Notes: generated from the sequence alone by a model not told the origin. Shown: positions 7,276-17,197, numbered from the stretch's first letter. The stretch is 32,567 bases of DNA from an uncultured Prevotellaceae bacterium (GCA_946539475.1 CAMNHM010000014.1:1-32567); one strand, 5' to 3'. Program-made: numbers and translations.

Positions 7276-9083
7276 CCATTATCCCCATCAGCGAGGCGGG
7301 CAGCAGCGTTGCCAAGAGCCTCGCCAGTGCCCTGACGCTCGCACCCGACGGAAAGCCCTGTCGCACGGCGACGATCGCACGCCAGCAGGTCGGCGACTGC
7401 TGGCATTCCTTCGACGCCTTTGTCTTCGTCGGCGCCATGGGCATCTGTGTGCGTACCATAGCCCCCTACATAGAGGACAAGCATAGCGACCCCGCCGTGG
7501 TATGCGTCGACTCGGCAGGACGCCACGCCATCGCCGTGCTCAGCGGCCATGTGGGTGGTGCCAACGCCCTGACGCAGTATATCGCCGACGAGCTGAACAT
7601 CCAGCCCGTCGTCACCACCCAGAGCGACAACGAGGGGCTGTGGGCCCTCGACCTCTTCGAACAGCACTACGGCTGGGCTGTCGACACCCATTGCCCGATG
7701 AACGACGTCATTGCCTCGTTCGTCAATCGCCAGCCCACAGCCCTGCTGCTGAGGGCCAGCGACGCAGGCACAGAGCATCTGCTGCGCACGCTGCCTGCCC
7801 ACGTCACCATCGTCGGCAGTGCCGCCGAGGCCGTGGAGCACCATTGCAGGCTGCTCATCGTCGTCTCGCCCTTCCTCGAGGAGCTGCCGCGGCAGGAGAC
7901 GATGCTGGTGGTGCAGTTCGTGCCCCGCAGGCTGCTCACCGTGGGCTTCGGCCTGGCTCATCATCCCGCTGACTACGAGCAGATCGCCGACGAGCTCTGC
8001 GACGCATTGCGGCAGCAGGGCATCCACCCGCTGGCGATGCACGATTTCTGTACGATCGACGTGAAAAGCGACGAGCCCTTCGTCGCCCTCCTTCGGCAGC
8101 AGGGGCGGCAGGTGCGCTTCTTCACCGCCGACGAGCTTGCCACCATCGACGTGCCTACGCCCAGCGAGACGGTAGAGAAACACGTCGGGACGCCTAGCGT
8201 CAGCGAGGCTGCTGCCATCCTGGGCAGTAACCACGGGGAGCTGATCGTCAAGAAGATAAAAGGTAAGCACTGGACGGCCGCCGTCGCCGCGAGCTCGCCC
8301 GTTGCGGGCAAAGAGGGTAGGGGCGAGGGCTTCGTCGAGATTGTCGGAGCCGGTCCTGGCGACCCCGACCTTATCAGCGTCCGCGGACGACGGTTGCTGG
8401 AGCGTGCCGACCTGATTCTCTATGCTGGCTCCCTCGTGCCGAAGGAGCTGACGGACTGCCATAAGGCGGGCGCCACCGTGCGCTCCTCAGCCGACATGAC
8501 GCTCGAGGAACAGTGTGCGCTGATGAAGGAGTTCTACGACCGCGGACAGTTTATCGTACGCCTGCACACGGGCGACCCCTGCATCTTTGGAGCCATACAG
8601 GAACAGATGGCCTTCTTCGACCGCGAGCAGATGCGCTATCACATCACGCCAGGCATCAGCTCGTTCCTGGCAGCCGCTGCTGAGTTGCGCAGCCAGTTCA
8701 CCATCCCTGAGCGTACGCAGACCATCATCCTCACCCGTGGCGAGGGGCGCACGCCCATGCCTGAGCGCGAGAAGCTGCACCTGCTGGCACGTTCGCAGTC
8801 GACGATGTGCATCTTCCTCTCAGCAGCCATCGTCGACGATGTGCAGCGGGAACTGTTGCAGGAGTATCCGCCGACGACACCCGTCGCTGCCTGCTACCAC
8901 CTCACCTGGGCCGATCAGCGCATCTATCGCGGACAGCTGAAGGACCTGGCACGTATCGTCCACGACAACCACCTCACGCTCACCACGATGCTCGTCGTGG
9001 GCGAGGCGATCGACAACCGCCAGGGCCTCTCCGAGCTTTACAGCCCACACTTCACCCACCTCTTCCGCAAGGCTGAAAAATGA
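7263..9083 (+). CDS. cbiG-cobM: Fused CbiG and precorrin-4 C11-methyltransferase (CobM/CbiF)
   Basis: The 606-residue protein combines two steps. Residues 1-345 are CbiG, cobalt-precorrin-5A hydrolase, recognised by VFVGAMGICVRTIAP and LSGHVGGANALT; it opens the lactone ring and releases acetaldehyde. Residues 357-606 are the CobM/CbiF C11-methyltransferase, starting VEIVGAGPGDPDL and carrying ILYAGSLVPKEL and HTGDPCIFGAI. A glycine- and alanine-rich linker joins them. CbiG belongs to the oxygen-independent pathway, which fits the anaerobic reductase nearby. The gene overlaps cobL by 13 bases and the next gene by four (ATGA), so translation is probably coupled. The two activities act one after the other, CbiF making the substrate of CbiG. 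Confidence 0.95.
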   Translation: MQNIAIIPISEAGSSVAKSLASALTLAPDGKPCRTATIARQQVGDCWHSFDAFVFVGAMGICVRTIAPYIEDKHSDPAVVCVDSAGRHAIAVLSGHVGGANALTQYIADELNIQPVVTTQSDNEGLWALDLFEQHYGWAVDTHCPMNDVIASFVNRQPTALLLRASDAGTEHLLRTLPAHVTIVGSAAEAVEHHCRLLIVVSPFLEELPRQETMLVVQFVPRRLLTVGFGLAHHPADYEQIADELCDALRQQGIHPLAMHDFCTIDVKSDEPFVALLRQQGRQVRFFTADELATIDVPTPSETVEKHVGTPSVSEAAAILGSNHGELIVKKIKGKHWTAAVAASSPVAGKEGRGEGFVEIVGAGPGDPDLISVRGRRLLERADLILYAGSLVPKELTDCHKAGATVRSSADMTLEEQCALMKEFYDRGQFIVRLHTGDPCIFGAIQEQMAFFDREQMRYHITPGISSFLAAAAELRSQFTIPERTQTIILTRGEGRTPMPEREKLHLLARSQSTMCIFLSAAIVDDVQRELLQEYPPTTPVAACYHLTWADQRIYRGQLKDLARIVHDNHLTLTTMLVVGEAIDNRQGLSELYSPHFTHLFRKAEK

Positions 9084-10864
9084 TACTCGTATTCGGAGGG
9101 ACGACAGAGGGAAGACAGGCTGTCGAGGTGCTCGAAGAGGGCGGACAGCCGTTCTATTATTCGACGAAGACGGGCGAGCAGGACGTCGTGCTGCACCACG
9201 GACGGCGCATCGACGGGGCAATGGACCTCGAGACGATGTGCACGTTCTGCAGGGATCACGACGTACGCCTGATTGTCGACGCTGCCCATCCCTTTGCCCA
9301 GCAGCTCCACCTGACGGTTGCAGACGCCGCCGAGGCGCTGCAGCTGCCCGCCATCCGCTACGAGCGTATCTTCCCCGAGCGCAGCCCCCGGCTCACCTGG
9401 CTCGACGACTACGACCAGCTGCCCCGCGACATTGGCGTGCTGTTGGCGACGACGGGCGTGCAGAGCATTGCCCGCCTGAAGAAGCTTGAGCAGGAGGGCA
9501 TGACAATCGTCTATCGCATCCTCGACAGGGAGTCGTCGATAGCCCTTGCCCACCGTCAGGGAGCCAGCGACCGTCAGCTGTGTTTCTATACGGAGGGTGG
9601 CTCCCTGGGCGATGTCCAGGCGGATGCCATCCTGATGAAGGAGAGTGGACTGAGCGGCGGCTTCCTGACGAAGGTCGACGAAGCACTGAGCAGGGGCATG
9701 CGCGTCTTCGTGCTGAAGCGCCCGGCGACGCCTGTCGCGTTTCGCGTGGTGAACGGTCCCTTCGGCCTGCGTCGCATGGTGGAGCGCCTGCTGCCTGCCT
9801 TCTTCCCTCTGAAGAGCGGACTCACCACAGGCACCTGCGCCACGGCAGCCTCCGTAGCTGCTGCGCTGCGGCTCGTCAGGGGCGTGACGCCCTCGGAGGT
9901 GCCCGTGCGGCTGCCCAATGGCGAGACCATCCCTGTAGCCGTCGGCTATGGCGACGGCTATGCCTACGTCGTGAAGGAGAGTGGCGACGATCCTGACATC
10001 ACCAATGGCGTGGAGGTGCGTGCCTACGTGGAGCATAACCAGGCAGCACATAAGGACGACGAGCCCTGCGACGACTCCGGCATCGAGATTCGTGGCGGCG
10101 ACGGCGTGGGGACGTTCACGCTGCCAGGCTTCGACTTCCCGCCTGGCTCAGCAGCCATCAACCGCGTGCCTCGCCAGATGATCCGTGCTAATGTCGCCCC
10201 CATCTCGCAACGGCTAACGGTCACGATTGTCGTCCCAGGAGGCGAGCAGATAGCCCAGAAGACTTTCAACCCGCGCCTGGGCATCGAGGGAGGCATCTCG
10301 ATCATTGGCGTCTCGGGCATCGTGAAACCTTTCTCCGAGGAGGCGTTCATTGAGAGCATCCGCAAGTGTATGGAGGTTGCGAAGGCCAGCGGGGCGCCAC
10401 GTGTGGTCATCAACAGCGGTGCGAAGAGCGAGCGCTATGTCCGTAAGCGCTATCCCGACCTGCCTCGGCAGGCTTTCGTGGAGTATGGCAACTACATCGG
10501 CGAGACGTTGTCGATGGCTGGCGAGCTCCATTTCGGACAGGTCACGCTGGGCGTCATGCTGGGCAAGGCGGTGAAGCTGGCAGCAGGACATCTCGACACC
10601 CACAGCCGTCGTGCGACGATGGACAAGACCTTCGTAGCGCAGATGCTCACGGAGGCTGGCTGTACGCTCGATCTCACCTCTGTCACCCTGGCGCGCGAAC
10701 TATGGGCGCTCCTGCCCGCCAACCGCGTGCAGGCATTCGTCGATGTGGTCATCGCCCACTGCATGGAGTATTGTGCTCCGCTGTTGGAGAAAAAAGATGC
10801 CCTCACCATCCTGTTGATTGATGATGAGGGCAACGTTTTCGAATCTTCTGGACGACGGTCTTAA
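9080..10864 (+). CDS. cbiJ-cbiD: Fused precorrin-6A reductase (CbiJ/CobK) and CbiD C1-methyltransferase
   Basis: The 594-residue protein has CbiJ/CobK in residues 1-240 (MILVFGGTTEGRQAV at the start, DAAHPFAQQL near 67-76, LLATTGVQSI), the NAD(P)H-dependent reductase of precorrin-6A. Residues 245-594 are CbiD, which methylates C1 in the anaerobic pathway, recognised by SGLTTGTCATAASVAAAL at its start. CbiD makes the substrate that CbiJ reduces, so the fusion again joins consecutive steps. It starts in the ATGA overlap with the gene before it. The stop codon shares bases with the convergent susD stop, leaving no room for a terminator between them. Confidence 0.94.
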   Translation: MILVFGGTTEGRQAVEVLEEGGQPFYYSTKTGEQDVVLHHGRRIDGAMDLETMCTFCRDHDVRLIVDAAHPFAQQLHLTVADAAEALQLPAIRYERIFPERSPRLTWLDDYDQLPRDIGVLLATTGVQSIARLKKLEQEGMTIVYRILDRESSIALAHRQGASDRQLCFYTEGGSLGDVQADAILMKESGLSGGFLTKVDEALSRGMRVFVLKRPATPVAFRVVNGPFGLRRMVERLLPAFFPLKSGLTTGTCATAASVAAALRLVRGVTPSEVPVRLPNGETIPVAVGYGDGYAYVVKESGDDPDITNGVEVRAYVEHNQAAHKDDEPCDDSGIEIRGGDGVGTFTLPGFDFPPGSAAINRVPRQMIRANVAPISQRLTVTIVVPGGEQIAQKTFNPRLGIEGGISIIGVSGIVKPFSEEAFIESIRKCMEVAKASGAPRVVINSGAKSERYVRKRYPDLPRQAFVEYGNYIGETLSMAGELHFGQVTLGVMLGKAVKLAAGHLDTHSRRATMDKTFVAQMLTEAGCTLDLTSVTLARELWALLPANRVQAFVDVVIAHCMEYCAPLLEKKDALTILLIDDEGNVFESSGRRS

Positions 10865-12573
10865 TAGCCGGCGTTCTGTTTCCAGTTGGTATTGGTGTTG
10901 AGCACTCCCTGAGGGATTGGGAACACGCGGCACTCCTTGTCGAAACGGGCAGTGGGGAAGCCGCGGCGGTGGAATCCGTACTCGTCCTCAAAATGTCCGA
11001 AGCGGATCATGTCATTGCGGCGCCAGTTCTCGTCGAAGAGTTCACGGCCGCGCTCGTCGTAGATGTCCTCGAGCGACGGAGTGGCAGCATAGGTCGGCGC
11101 ATTGACATACGATCGGATCTGGTTCATCAGGCTTTGTACCGTCTGGCTGTTAGTGGCCTGGGCACCGCGTGCGATGGCCTCGGCCTTGGTCATCAGGATG
11201 TCTGCATAGCGGAAGATGGGCAGGTCGTTCGACTGGTTACGCCCGTTGATGAAGTCCTCGCGGATGACGAAGTACTTTACCGACTTGTAGCCCTGGCTCC
11301 ATCCCTTGACGTCCTTGCCGGTGTTCAGGATGGCGCAGTCGGCAGGATATGCGCTGACGGGTGAACCCCAGTCGACATAATGTGCGATGACGACGTCCTC
11401 GCCCTTCTCGTCCTTCTCCGTCGTGGTGTACTTCAGGCGGATGGTCTTGTCGAGGGCTATCTCCTCGCCCTTATACTTGTAAGGAGTGGAGGTCTTGGCA
11501 TAGGTAGTGGCATCAAACGTGTAAATCTGTCCTGCGAGGATGTTCTCTTGACGGTCGTCAGTGGAGAGAGCCATCAGGCGGTCGGCCATCTCGGGCGAGA
11601 TGGAGAAGTTGCCACCCGTCGACTGGCCAATGTCGGAGCCGAAGTAGCCGGGTCCGCCGTTGCCGTCGTTACGTCCTTGACGCCAAATGCGGGGGCGACA
11701 ATATTGAAAGCCCTGGGCGTTGATGGCATCGTAAGGCATGGCATAGATGAAGTCCTTGATCTGGGGGCCGTTATTGGGCCAGAACTTCGAGCGGTAGCCG
11801 GTGGCACCCTCAGAGAGGCTGAACTTACCGCTCTGGATGATATCGTCGCAGAGGGCTACGACATCCTGTAGGTGCTCGTTCTGATAGTTGGCGGCATCGT
11901 AGGCTGTAACACTGCTGGCAGTGTAGACAGGCCAGTTGATATAGAGCTTGACGAGCAGCGCCTCAGCGGCGTAGCGTGTCGGCTTTCCATACGTGCTGAC
12001 ATCGACATTGGTGGGCAGCAGGGGAATGATGGCCTGCAGCTCGCTCTCAATCCAGCGGGCAACGTCGGCACGCGGTGAACGGTCGATCTGCTCGCCGTCG
12101 GCAGCGAGGTGGTCGAGGATGGGTGCATCGCCATAGCTGTCCATGATAATCCAAGTGTAGAAGGCACGCATGTAGCGGGCCTGAGCGGTGGCATCGTTCT
12201 CCTCGCCACCCATGTTTACAATGACGCGGTTGGCCTTGGTGATACCGGCAGTGACGTCCTCATACCAACCGGTAGAGGCACTGGAGGGGTCGAAATTGTG
12301 CAGTGAGCACTGGGCATAGATGCCGCCGTCGGCATAGTCGCCGTCGAAGCTGATGCCTACCCACTCGTCACTGGAGAGGGCCTGTGCCTCCATGTAGCGG
12401 CGTCCCAGAGTGCCGCGCAGGTGGAAGTATACATCAGCCATCTGAGCTTCCACGGCAGCTTCACTCGTGGGATATTCCGTGAACTGTGCCTCGGGGGTCA
12501 CGTCCAGGTCTGTGCAGCTGGCGGTCAAAGCCATCAGCCCTGCTGCAAAGTATAGCTTAATCGTTGTTTTCAT
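10861..12573 (-). CDS. susD: SusD/RagB-family outer membrane glycan-binding lipoprotein
   Basis: The 570-residue protein begins with a lipoprotein signal ending in LTASC, with Cys20 as the lipid site, so it is expected on the cell surface. The following segment, TDLDVTPEAQFTEYPTSEAAVEAQMADVYFHL, is shown only in part here: the start TDLDVTPEA and the helix with EAAVEAQMADVY are typical of SusD. Near the end, ILMTKAEAIARG and ERGRELFDENWRRNDMIRFG match the family's conserved C-terminal segments. It forms a complex with the SusC gene 17 bases upstream and captures oligosaccharides for import. The substrate cannot be read from SusD itself; the neighbouring GH28 and GH51 suggest pectin. Confidence 0.94.
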   Translation of the reverse strand: MKTTIKLYFAAGLMALTASCTDLDVTPEAQFTEYPTSEAAVEAQMADVYFHLRGTLGRRYMEAQALSSDEWVGISFDGDYADGGIYAQCSLHNFDPSSASTGWYEDVTAGITKANRVIVNMGGEENDATAQARYMRAFYTWIIMDSYGDAPILDHLAADGEQIDRSPRADVARWIESELQAIIPLLPTNVDVSTYGKPTRYAAEALLVKLYINWPVYTASSVTAYDAANYQNEHLQDVVALCDDIIQSGKFSLSEGATGYRSKFWPNNGPQIKDFIYAMPYDAINAQGFQYCRPRIWRQGRNDGNGGPGYFGSDIGQSTGGNFSISPEMADRLMALSTDDRQENILAGQIYTFDATTYAKTSTPYKYKGEEIALDKTIRLKYTTTEKDEKGEDVVIAHYVDWGSPVSAYPADCAILNTGKDVKGWSQGYKSVKYFVIREDFINGRNQSNDLPIFRYADILMTKAEAIARGAQATNSQTVQSLMNQIRSYVNAPTYAATPSLEDIYDERGRELFDENWRRNDMIRFGHFEDEYGFHRRGFPTARFDKECRVFPIPQGVLNTNTNWKQNAGY

Positions 12574-12590
12574 ATTTGTTGTCTCATGTT

Positions 12591-15500
12591 TTAGAAGTTA
12601 ATCTTTGCGCCGATGATGAACGAGCGAGTGTGAGGATAGAAGGTCTCGCGGTAGTCGATGCCGGGTGTCAGGCCGCCGAGGTTCACTTCGGGGTCGATGC
12701 CGTCATATCCGGTGATGGTCAGCAGATTGTTGCAGGTGGCATAGAGCTGCAGGTTCTGTGCCCATCCGGCGAGCTTGTTGAAGGTATAGCCCAGAGTGAG
12801 CGACGACAAGCGAAGATAGCTGCCGCTCTCAAGATACTTGTCGCTGGGGATGTGTGCATTGGCATCGGCCTGCCACTGCTTGTCGTTGACAACCTCCGAG
12901 AGCACGTTCTTGCCTCCGGCGAGGTGACCTTGGAAGCTGTAGTGGGCCTTGGTGGCATTGAGGATCTTGTTGCCGAGCACGCCCTGGAAGAAGGCTGTCA
13001 GGCTCCAGTTCTTGTAGTTCAGCGTGTTGTTCCAGCCATAGACAATCTTTGGCTGCGCATTGCCTACCTTGGTCTTGTCGCCATAGAGGGGGTTGGAGGT
13101 CACCCAGTTGCCGTTGGCATCCTGATAGGTGTCGGCCTGTACCACCATTTCTCCGTCTTCATTGGCTGCCTTGTGAGCTTCAAGGTCGTGAACGAGGAAC
13201 ACCGAAGTGCCGTTCGGGTTGTAGCCTGCGTGCTCGTAGGTCCAGAATGTTCCGAGGGGCTCCCCTTCCATGATGCGCTGTGTGTCGGCATTGCTGGAGA
13301 TACCTCCGATGTTGGGATTTCCCTGGTCAACATAATCCACGCTGTAGGTGGAGTTTGAAAGTTTGTCGACGGTGTTCTTGTTGTGTGAGAGGTTGAGGGT
13401 GGTCTGCCACTGGAAGTCGCGTGTCTTGACGGGTGTGGCGTTCAGGGTCAGCTCGACACCGCTGTTGGTGATGTCGCCTACGTTGGCACGGATCCAGTTC
13501 AGTGGGTAGACATTGGTCGAGACGGCATAGTTCCAGATGAGGTCGGAGGTCTTCTTGTTGTAGTACTCGATACTACCATTGATGCGTCCGCCGATGAAGG
13601 CGAAGTCAAGGCCGATGTTGAGCATGGCCGTGCGCTCCCATTTCAGGTCGGGGTTGGCGTTGTTCTGTGCCTCAATGCCATACATGGTCTGAGAGCTGCC
13701 GTCAGGAAGGACATACTGGAAGGAGTTGCTGTTCAGGCCGTAGGTGGCGATGGCGTCGTAGGCACCGAAGCCCATGGCATTACCGCTGACACCGTAGCCC
13801 ACACGGAGCTTCAGCTGGTCGAAGATGTCCTGATTCTGCATGAAGTCCTCCTCGGTGATGTTCCATGCAATGCTGGCCGAGGGGAATGTACCCCAGCGAT
13901 GATCCTTGCCGAAGACGGAGGAGCCGTCGCGGCGGATGGTTGCCTGGAACATATAGCGTGAGTTGAAAGAGTAGTTCACACGTCCGTAGAACGAGATGTT
14001 GCGGATCTTTGTACGTGAAGAGCCCTGCACGTCGGTGATACCGTTGATGTTGTTGGCATAGCGGAGGTTCCAGAAGCCCGTTTCGTCGTTGTAGAAGTTG
14101 TTTACCGTCACACCGAAGCCGTCGTTGTCTTTACGCTCCTCCCAGGAGTAGCCGGCCATGAGGCCCAGTTTGTGGATTTTAGCAAAAGTGACATCATAGT
14201 TGCCATAGGTCTCGAAGGTCTGGTTGCTGCGCAGGTAGGTGTCGCGGTGTGCACGTCCGTCATATCCTTTGTCCATCTGTGTCTGATGGGTCTGATACCA
14301 GCTGTAGGTGTTCTGGTTGCTCTCGTAAGAGTAGTTGGCATGCCACATGAGGCCTTCGATGATTTTCAGCGAGCCCTTGGCAATGTATTGCATGCGCTTC
14401 CACTCGTTCTGATTGTTGTCTTCGTAGATCATCGACAGCGGGTTGTAGTTGGCTGAGCCGATGTACGACTCGTACCATGTGCCGTCAGCGTTCTTCACGG
14501 GGTTGGTGGGCGAGTAGTAGTTCATGGCATCGAGCACGCTCTTTCCGGCGTCGGCACCTGTGGAGCGAGCCATAGGCACACCTTTGTGCTTGCCCTGCAT
14601 GGCATTGATGCCTACGGAGAGGTCGAGGCGGTCGTTGAGGATCTTGGTGGAGAGCAGCGAACGTGCGTTGATGCGGTTCATGCCTGTTTTCTCTACTACG
14701 CCCTGACGGTTCATGTAGTTGATGCTCCCCATGTACTTTGTCTTCTGGTTGCCACCGGAGATGCTAACGTTGTGATTGTGTGAGAAGCCTGTACGCAGCA
14801 CTTCGTCCTGCCAGTCGGTATCGCCGCCGCCGTCCTGTTCAGCTCCGATGAGCCCGGAAGAGCGCAGGTCGCTGGCTGAGGCCATGTCGAGCGTGCCAAG
14901 CACTTTGTCGAAGGCGACGTAGCCATTGTAGCTCACGTTGGTGCGCCCTTCCTGTCCGCTCTTCGTAGTGATGATAATCACGCCGTTGGCAGCCTTCGAA
15001 CCATAGATGGCTGTTGCGGAGGCATCGCGCAGCACGTCGATCGACTCGATGTCGTCGGGAGCCACCATAGAAATGTCGACACCGGGAATACCGTCGATGA
15101 CATAGTAGGGCTGCATGGCAGCACCTTCACGCAACGAAGAGGCTCCGCGAAGTGTGATACTGGGAGTGCCCGATGGGTCGCCTGTGGTGGTGATGGTCAG
15201 GCCGGCCACCTTGCCCTGCAGCATCGAGGCGGGATCGGTGAAGACGCCCTTGTTCAGGTCGTCGGCTTTGATGGTGGTGATGGACGAGGTGACGTCCTTA
15301 CGGCGCATCGTGCCATAGCCCACGACAACCACCTCGTCGATCAGCTGGTTGTCTTCGCGCAGCGTCACCGTCATGCCGTTGCGGGCAGGCAGCGTCTGCG
15401 GGGTGTAGCCGATGTAGGAGAACTCCAGGTTTGCGCCCTGAGGGGCGTTGAGAACGAACTGGCCGCTGGCGTTCGTCGTTGTGCCGTTCGCCGTGCCGGC

Positions 15501-15647
15501 CTGCTTCACGCTCACGCCGATGAGGGCTTCCCCCTTGGCGTCTTTCACAGTGCCGCTGATGCGCTGCTGTGCCCATGCGACGGTGGCTACCGTCAGGAGC
15601 AAGGCTAGCGTCAGCATGCGGCTGAATGTTTGTTGTACGTTTCGCAT
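12591..15647 (-). CDS. susC: SusC/RagA-family TonB-dependent outer membrane transporter
   Basis: The 1018-residue protein has a signal peptide of about 26 residues ending AWA. A carboxypeptidase-D-like regulatory domain follows (ISGTVKDAKGEALIGVSVK, about 30-110), then a TonB-box-like DEVVVVGYGT. The plug domain contains VAGLTITTTGDPSGTPSITL and IDVLRDASATAIYGSKAANG, both strong SusC signatures. The rest is the barrel, ending with an aromatic residue (KINF), as outer membrane proteins do. Length is normal for the family. It imports oligosaccharides with its SusD partner, driven by TonB. It lies 48 bases after the GH28 gene and 17 bases before susD, on the same strand, so the three probably form an operon. 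Confidence 0.96.
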   Translation of the reverse strand: MRNVQQTFSRMLTLALLLTVATVAWAQQRISGTVKDAKGEALIGVSVKQAGTANGTTTNASGQFVLNAPQGANLEFSYIGYTPQTLPARNGMTVTLREDNQLIDEVVVVGYGTMRRKDVTSSITTIKADDLNKGVFTDPASMLQGKVAGLTITTTGDPSGTPSITLRGASSLREGAAMQPYYVIDGIPGVDISMVAPDDIESIDVLRDASATAIYGSKAANGVIIITTKSGQEGRTNVSYNGYVAFDKVLGTLDMASASDLRSSGLIGAEQDGGGDTDWQDEVLRTGFSHNHNVSISGGNQKTKYMGSINYMNRQGVVEKTGMNRINARSLLSTKILNDRLDLSVGINAMQGKHKGVPMARSTGADAGKSVLDAMNYYSPTNPVKNADGTWYESYIGSANYNPLSMIYEDNNQNEWKRMQYIAKGSLKIIEGLMWHANYSYESNQNTYSWYQTHQTQMDKGYDGRAHRDTYLRSNQTFETYGNYDVTFAKIHKLGLMAGYSWEERKDNDGFGVTVNNFYNDETGFWNLRYANNINGITDVQGSSRTKIRNISFYGRVNYSFNSRYMFQATIRRDGSSVFGKDHRWGTFPSASIAWNITEEDFMQNQDIFDQLKLRVGYGVSGNAMGFGAYDAIATYGLNSNSFQYVLPDGSSQTMYGIEAQNNANPDLKWERTAMLNIGLDFAFIGGRINGSIEYYNKKTSDLIWNYAVSTNVYPLNWIRANVGDITNSGVELTLNATPVKTRDFQWQTTLNLSHNKNTVDKLSNSTYSVDYVDQGNPNIGGISSNADTQRIMEGEPLGTFWTYEHAGYNPNGTSVFLVHDLEAHKAANEDGEMVVQADTYQDANGNWVTSNPLYGDKTKVGNAQPKIVYGWNNTLNYKNWSLTAFFQGVLGNKILNATKAHYSFQGHLAGGKNVLSEVVNDKQWQADANAHIPSDKYLESGSYLRLSSLTLGYTFNKLAGWAQNLQLYATCNNLLTITGYDGIDPEVNLGGLTPGIDYRETFYPHTRSFIIGAKINF

Positions 15648-15695
15648 AATGTTTGATTTTGATAATGGTTATTTTTTTTTGTTTGTAGGTTTTCC

Positions 15696-17141
15696 TTACT
15701 GCGACAGTTCGCCTGCCGTGCGGTTGATGAAGTTCTTCAGGCGGTGGACGGGATTGAGCGTCTTGGCGGGATATTTCACCTTGCCTTCATAGTTGGCCAG
15801 GTAGTTGTTCACCGTCAGCCCGTCGATGTTCACGCCCGAGCCCTGCTCGATGTATACACCATAGACGCGCCCCGTCACGAAGCTCTCGCCCTTGCAGGGG
15901 CGCTTGTCGTAGACGCCGTTGGCGTAGGTGGTCTGACGGCGCAGGTTGATGGTGACGTTCTGCAGCGAGATGTCGCTCACTTTCTCAGGGGTGTCGCAGC
16001 CGATGAAGCATCCGTTCTCCGACGTCGCCTGGATGTTCGAGAATGTGATGCGGCTCACGGCTCCGCAGCGGCCCTCCGTCTGTCCCTTCGGGAATCGCCA
16101 GTTGGCATCCTTATGGTTGGCGTTGGCACGTGGGTAGCTCGTCACGTAGATAGGTTCTGCCTTGCCCCACCACACGTCGCTCCATAGCTGCAGGTCCATG
16201 ATGATGTTCGAGAAGGTGACGTCCGTCACCGTACCCTCATCGCGGTTCTGGATGCCCAGCCCGCGGTTCGAGCCGGTGATGATGCAGTTGTCGACCATCA
16301 CGTTGTAGATGTTGTCCATGTTCTCCGACCCAATCTTGATGGCACAGGAACGGCTGGCGAGCGTGCAGTTGGTCACCACGATGTCGTGGCAGGCGCCATA
16401 CTCTGCCCATTCGCGGCGGTTCTTCAGGCAGATGCAGTCGTCGCCCGAGGTGATGTGGCAGTTCGAGATGCGCACGTTCTTGGAGTGGTCGAGGTCGATG
16501 CCGTCGCCGTTGCGTATCTTCAGGTTGTTCAGCAGGTTGATGCCGTCGATGTTCGCCACGTTGCAGCCTATGAGGTGCACCGTCCAGTAGGCACCCTCCA
16601 TGATGGTCACGTCGCGCAGCAGGACGTTCTCGCAGCCTATCAGCGTCAGCACGTGGGGGCGGGGGTCTTCTACTCCTGTCTCCTCATTCCTCGCTTTTAG
16701 CTCCTTCAGCTCGTATGAGTCGCTGAGCTCCATGCCCATGAACTTGATGCCGTTGCCGTGGATGGTGCCACGACCCGTGATCGAGAGGTTGCGGGCGTCC
16801 TTGGCCCACAGCCACATCATGCCTTCGCCGCGGTTTTCCTTGAAGGCACTCAGCTGATAGAGGCTCTCGTCGGGGTTGCAGAGCAGCGTGGCTGTCGACT
16901 CCAGATGCAGCTCGACGTTCGACTTCAGCTCCACAGGGCCTGCCAGGAAGGTTCGCTGACGGGGCAGCAGCACGCGTCCGCCACCCTCCGCCGTGCACTT
17001 GTCGATGGCTTGCTGCAGCGCCTGTGCATCGTCGGTGACACCGTCGCCCTTGGCGCCAAAGTCCATCACGTCATACACATGCTGAGCACTCGCCGTGAGC
17101 GCGACAAGCAGTAACAAAAGTGTCCAAGTTTGTCTTTTCAT
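15696..17141 (-). CDS. Secreted GH28 polygalacturonase-type glycoside hydrolase
   Basis: The 481-residue protein has a signal peptide of about 19 residues (cleavage after ASA) and then the parallel beta-helix start YDVMDFGAKGDGVTDD. The catalytic motifs of GH28 are present: NGDGIDLD (211-218), SGDDC with D234 and D235, H252 in a GACHD segment where others have GHG, and R264 with AIKIGSE (267-273). GH28 enzymes hydrolyse galacturonic acid linkages in pectin; exo- or rhamnogalacturonan-type action cannot be told from the sequence. It is the first gene of the susC-susD operon and has a clear promoter. It probably acts in the periplasm or at the surface. Confidence 0.93.
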   Translation of the reverse strand: MKRQTWTLLLLLVALTASAQHVYDVMDFGAKGDGVTDDAQALQQAIDKCTAEGGGRVLLPRQRTFLAGPVELKSNVELHLESTATLLCNPDESLYQLSAFKENRGEGMMWLWAKDARNLSITGRGTIHGNGIKFMGMELSDSYELKELKARNEETGVEDPRPHVLTLIGCENVLLRDVTIMEGAYWTVHLIGCNVANIDGINLLNNLKIRNGDGIDLDHSKNVRISNCHITSGDDCICLKNRREWAEYGACHDIVVTNCTLASRSCAIKIGSENMDNIYNVMVDNCIITGSNRGLGIQNRDEGTVTDVTFSNIIMDLQLWSDVWWGKAEPIYVTSYPRANANHKDANWRFPKGQTEGRCGAVSRITFSNIQATSENGCFIGCDTPEKVSDISLQNVTINLRRQTTYANGVYDKRPCKGESFVTGRVYGVYIEQGSGVNIDGLTVNNYLANYEGKVKYPAKTLNPVHRLKNFINRTAGELSQ

Positions 17142-17166
17142 CAGTTAGTATTGTTATAACAGGTGG

Positions 17167-17197
17167 CAAAGGTAATTCTTTTTTCTAAAAAGAACAA
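17167..17197 (-). promoter_or_regulatory. Promoter of the GH28-susC-susD operon
   Basis: On the minus strand, TTG (17197-17195) is followed after 20 bases by TACCTTTG (17174-17167), about 25 bases before the GH28 start. This fits the Bacteroidota consensus exactly in both boxes and spacing. Confidence 0.75.
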
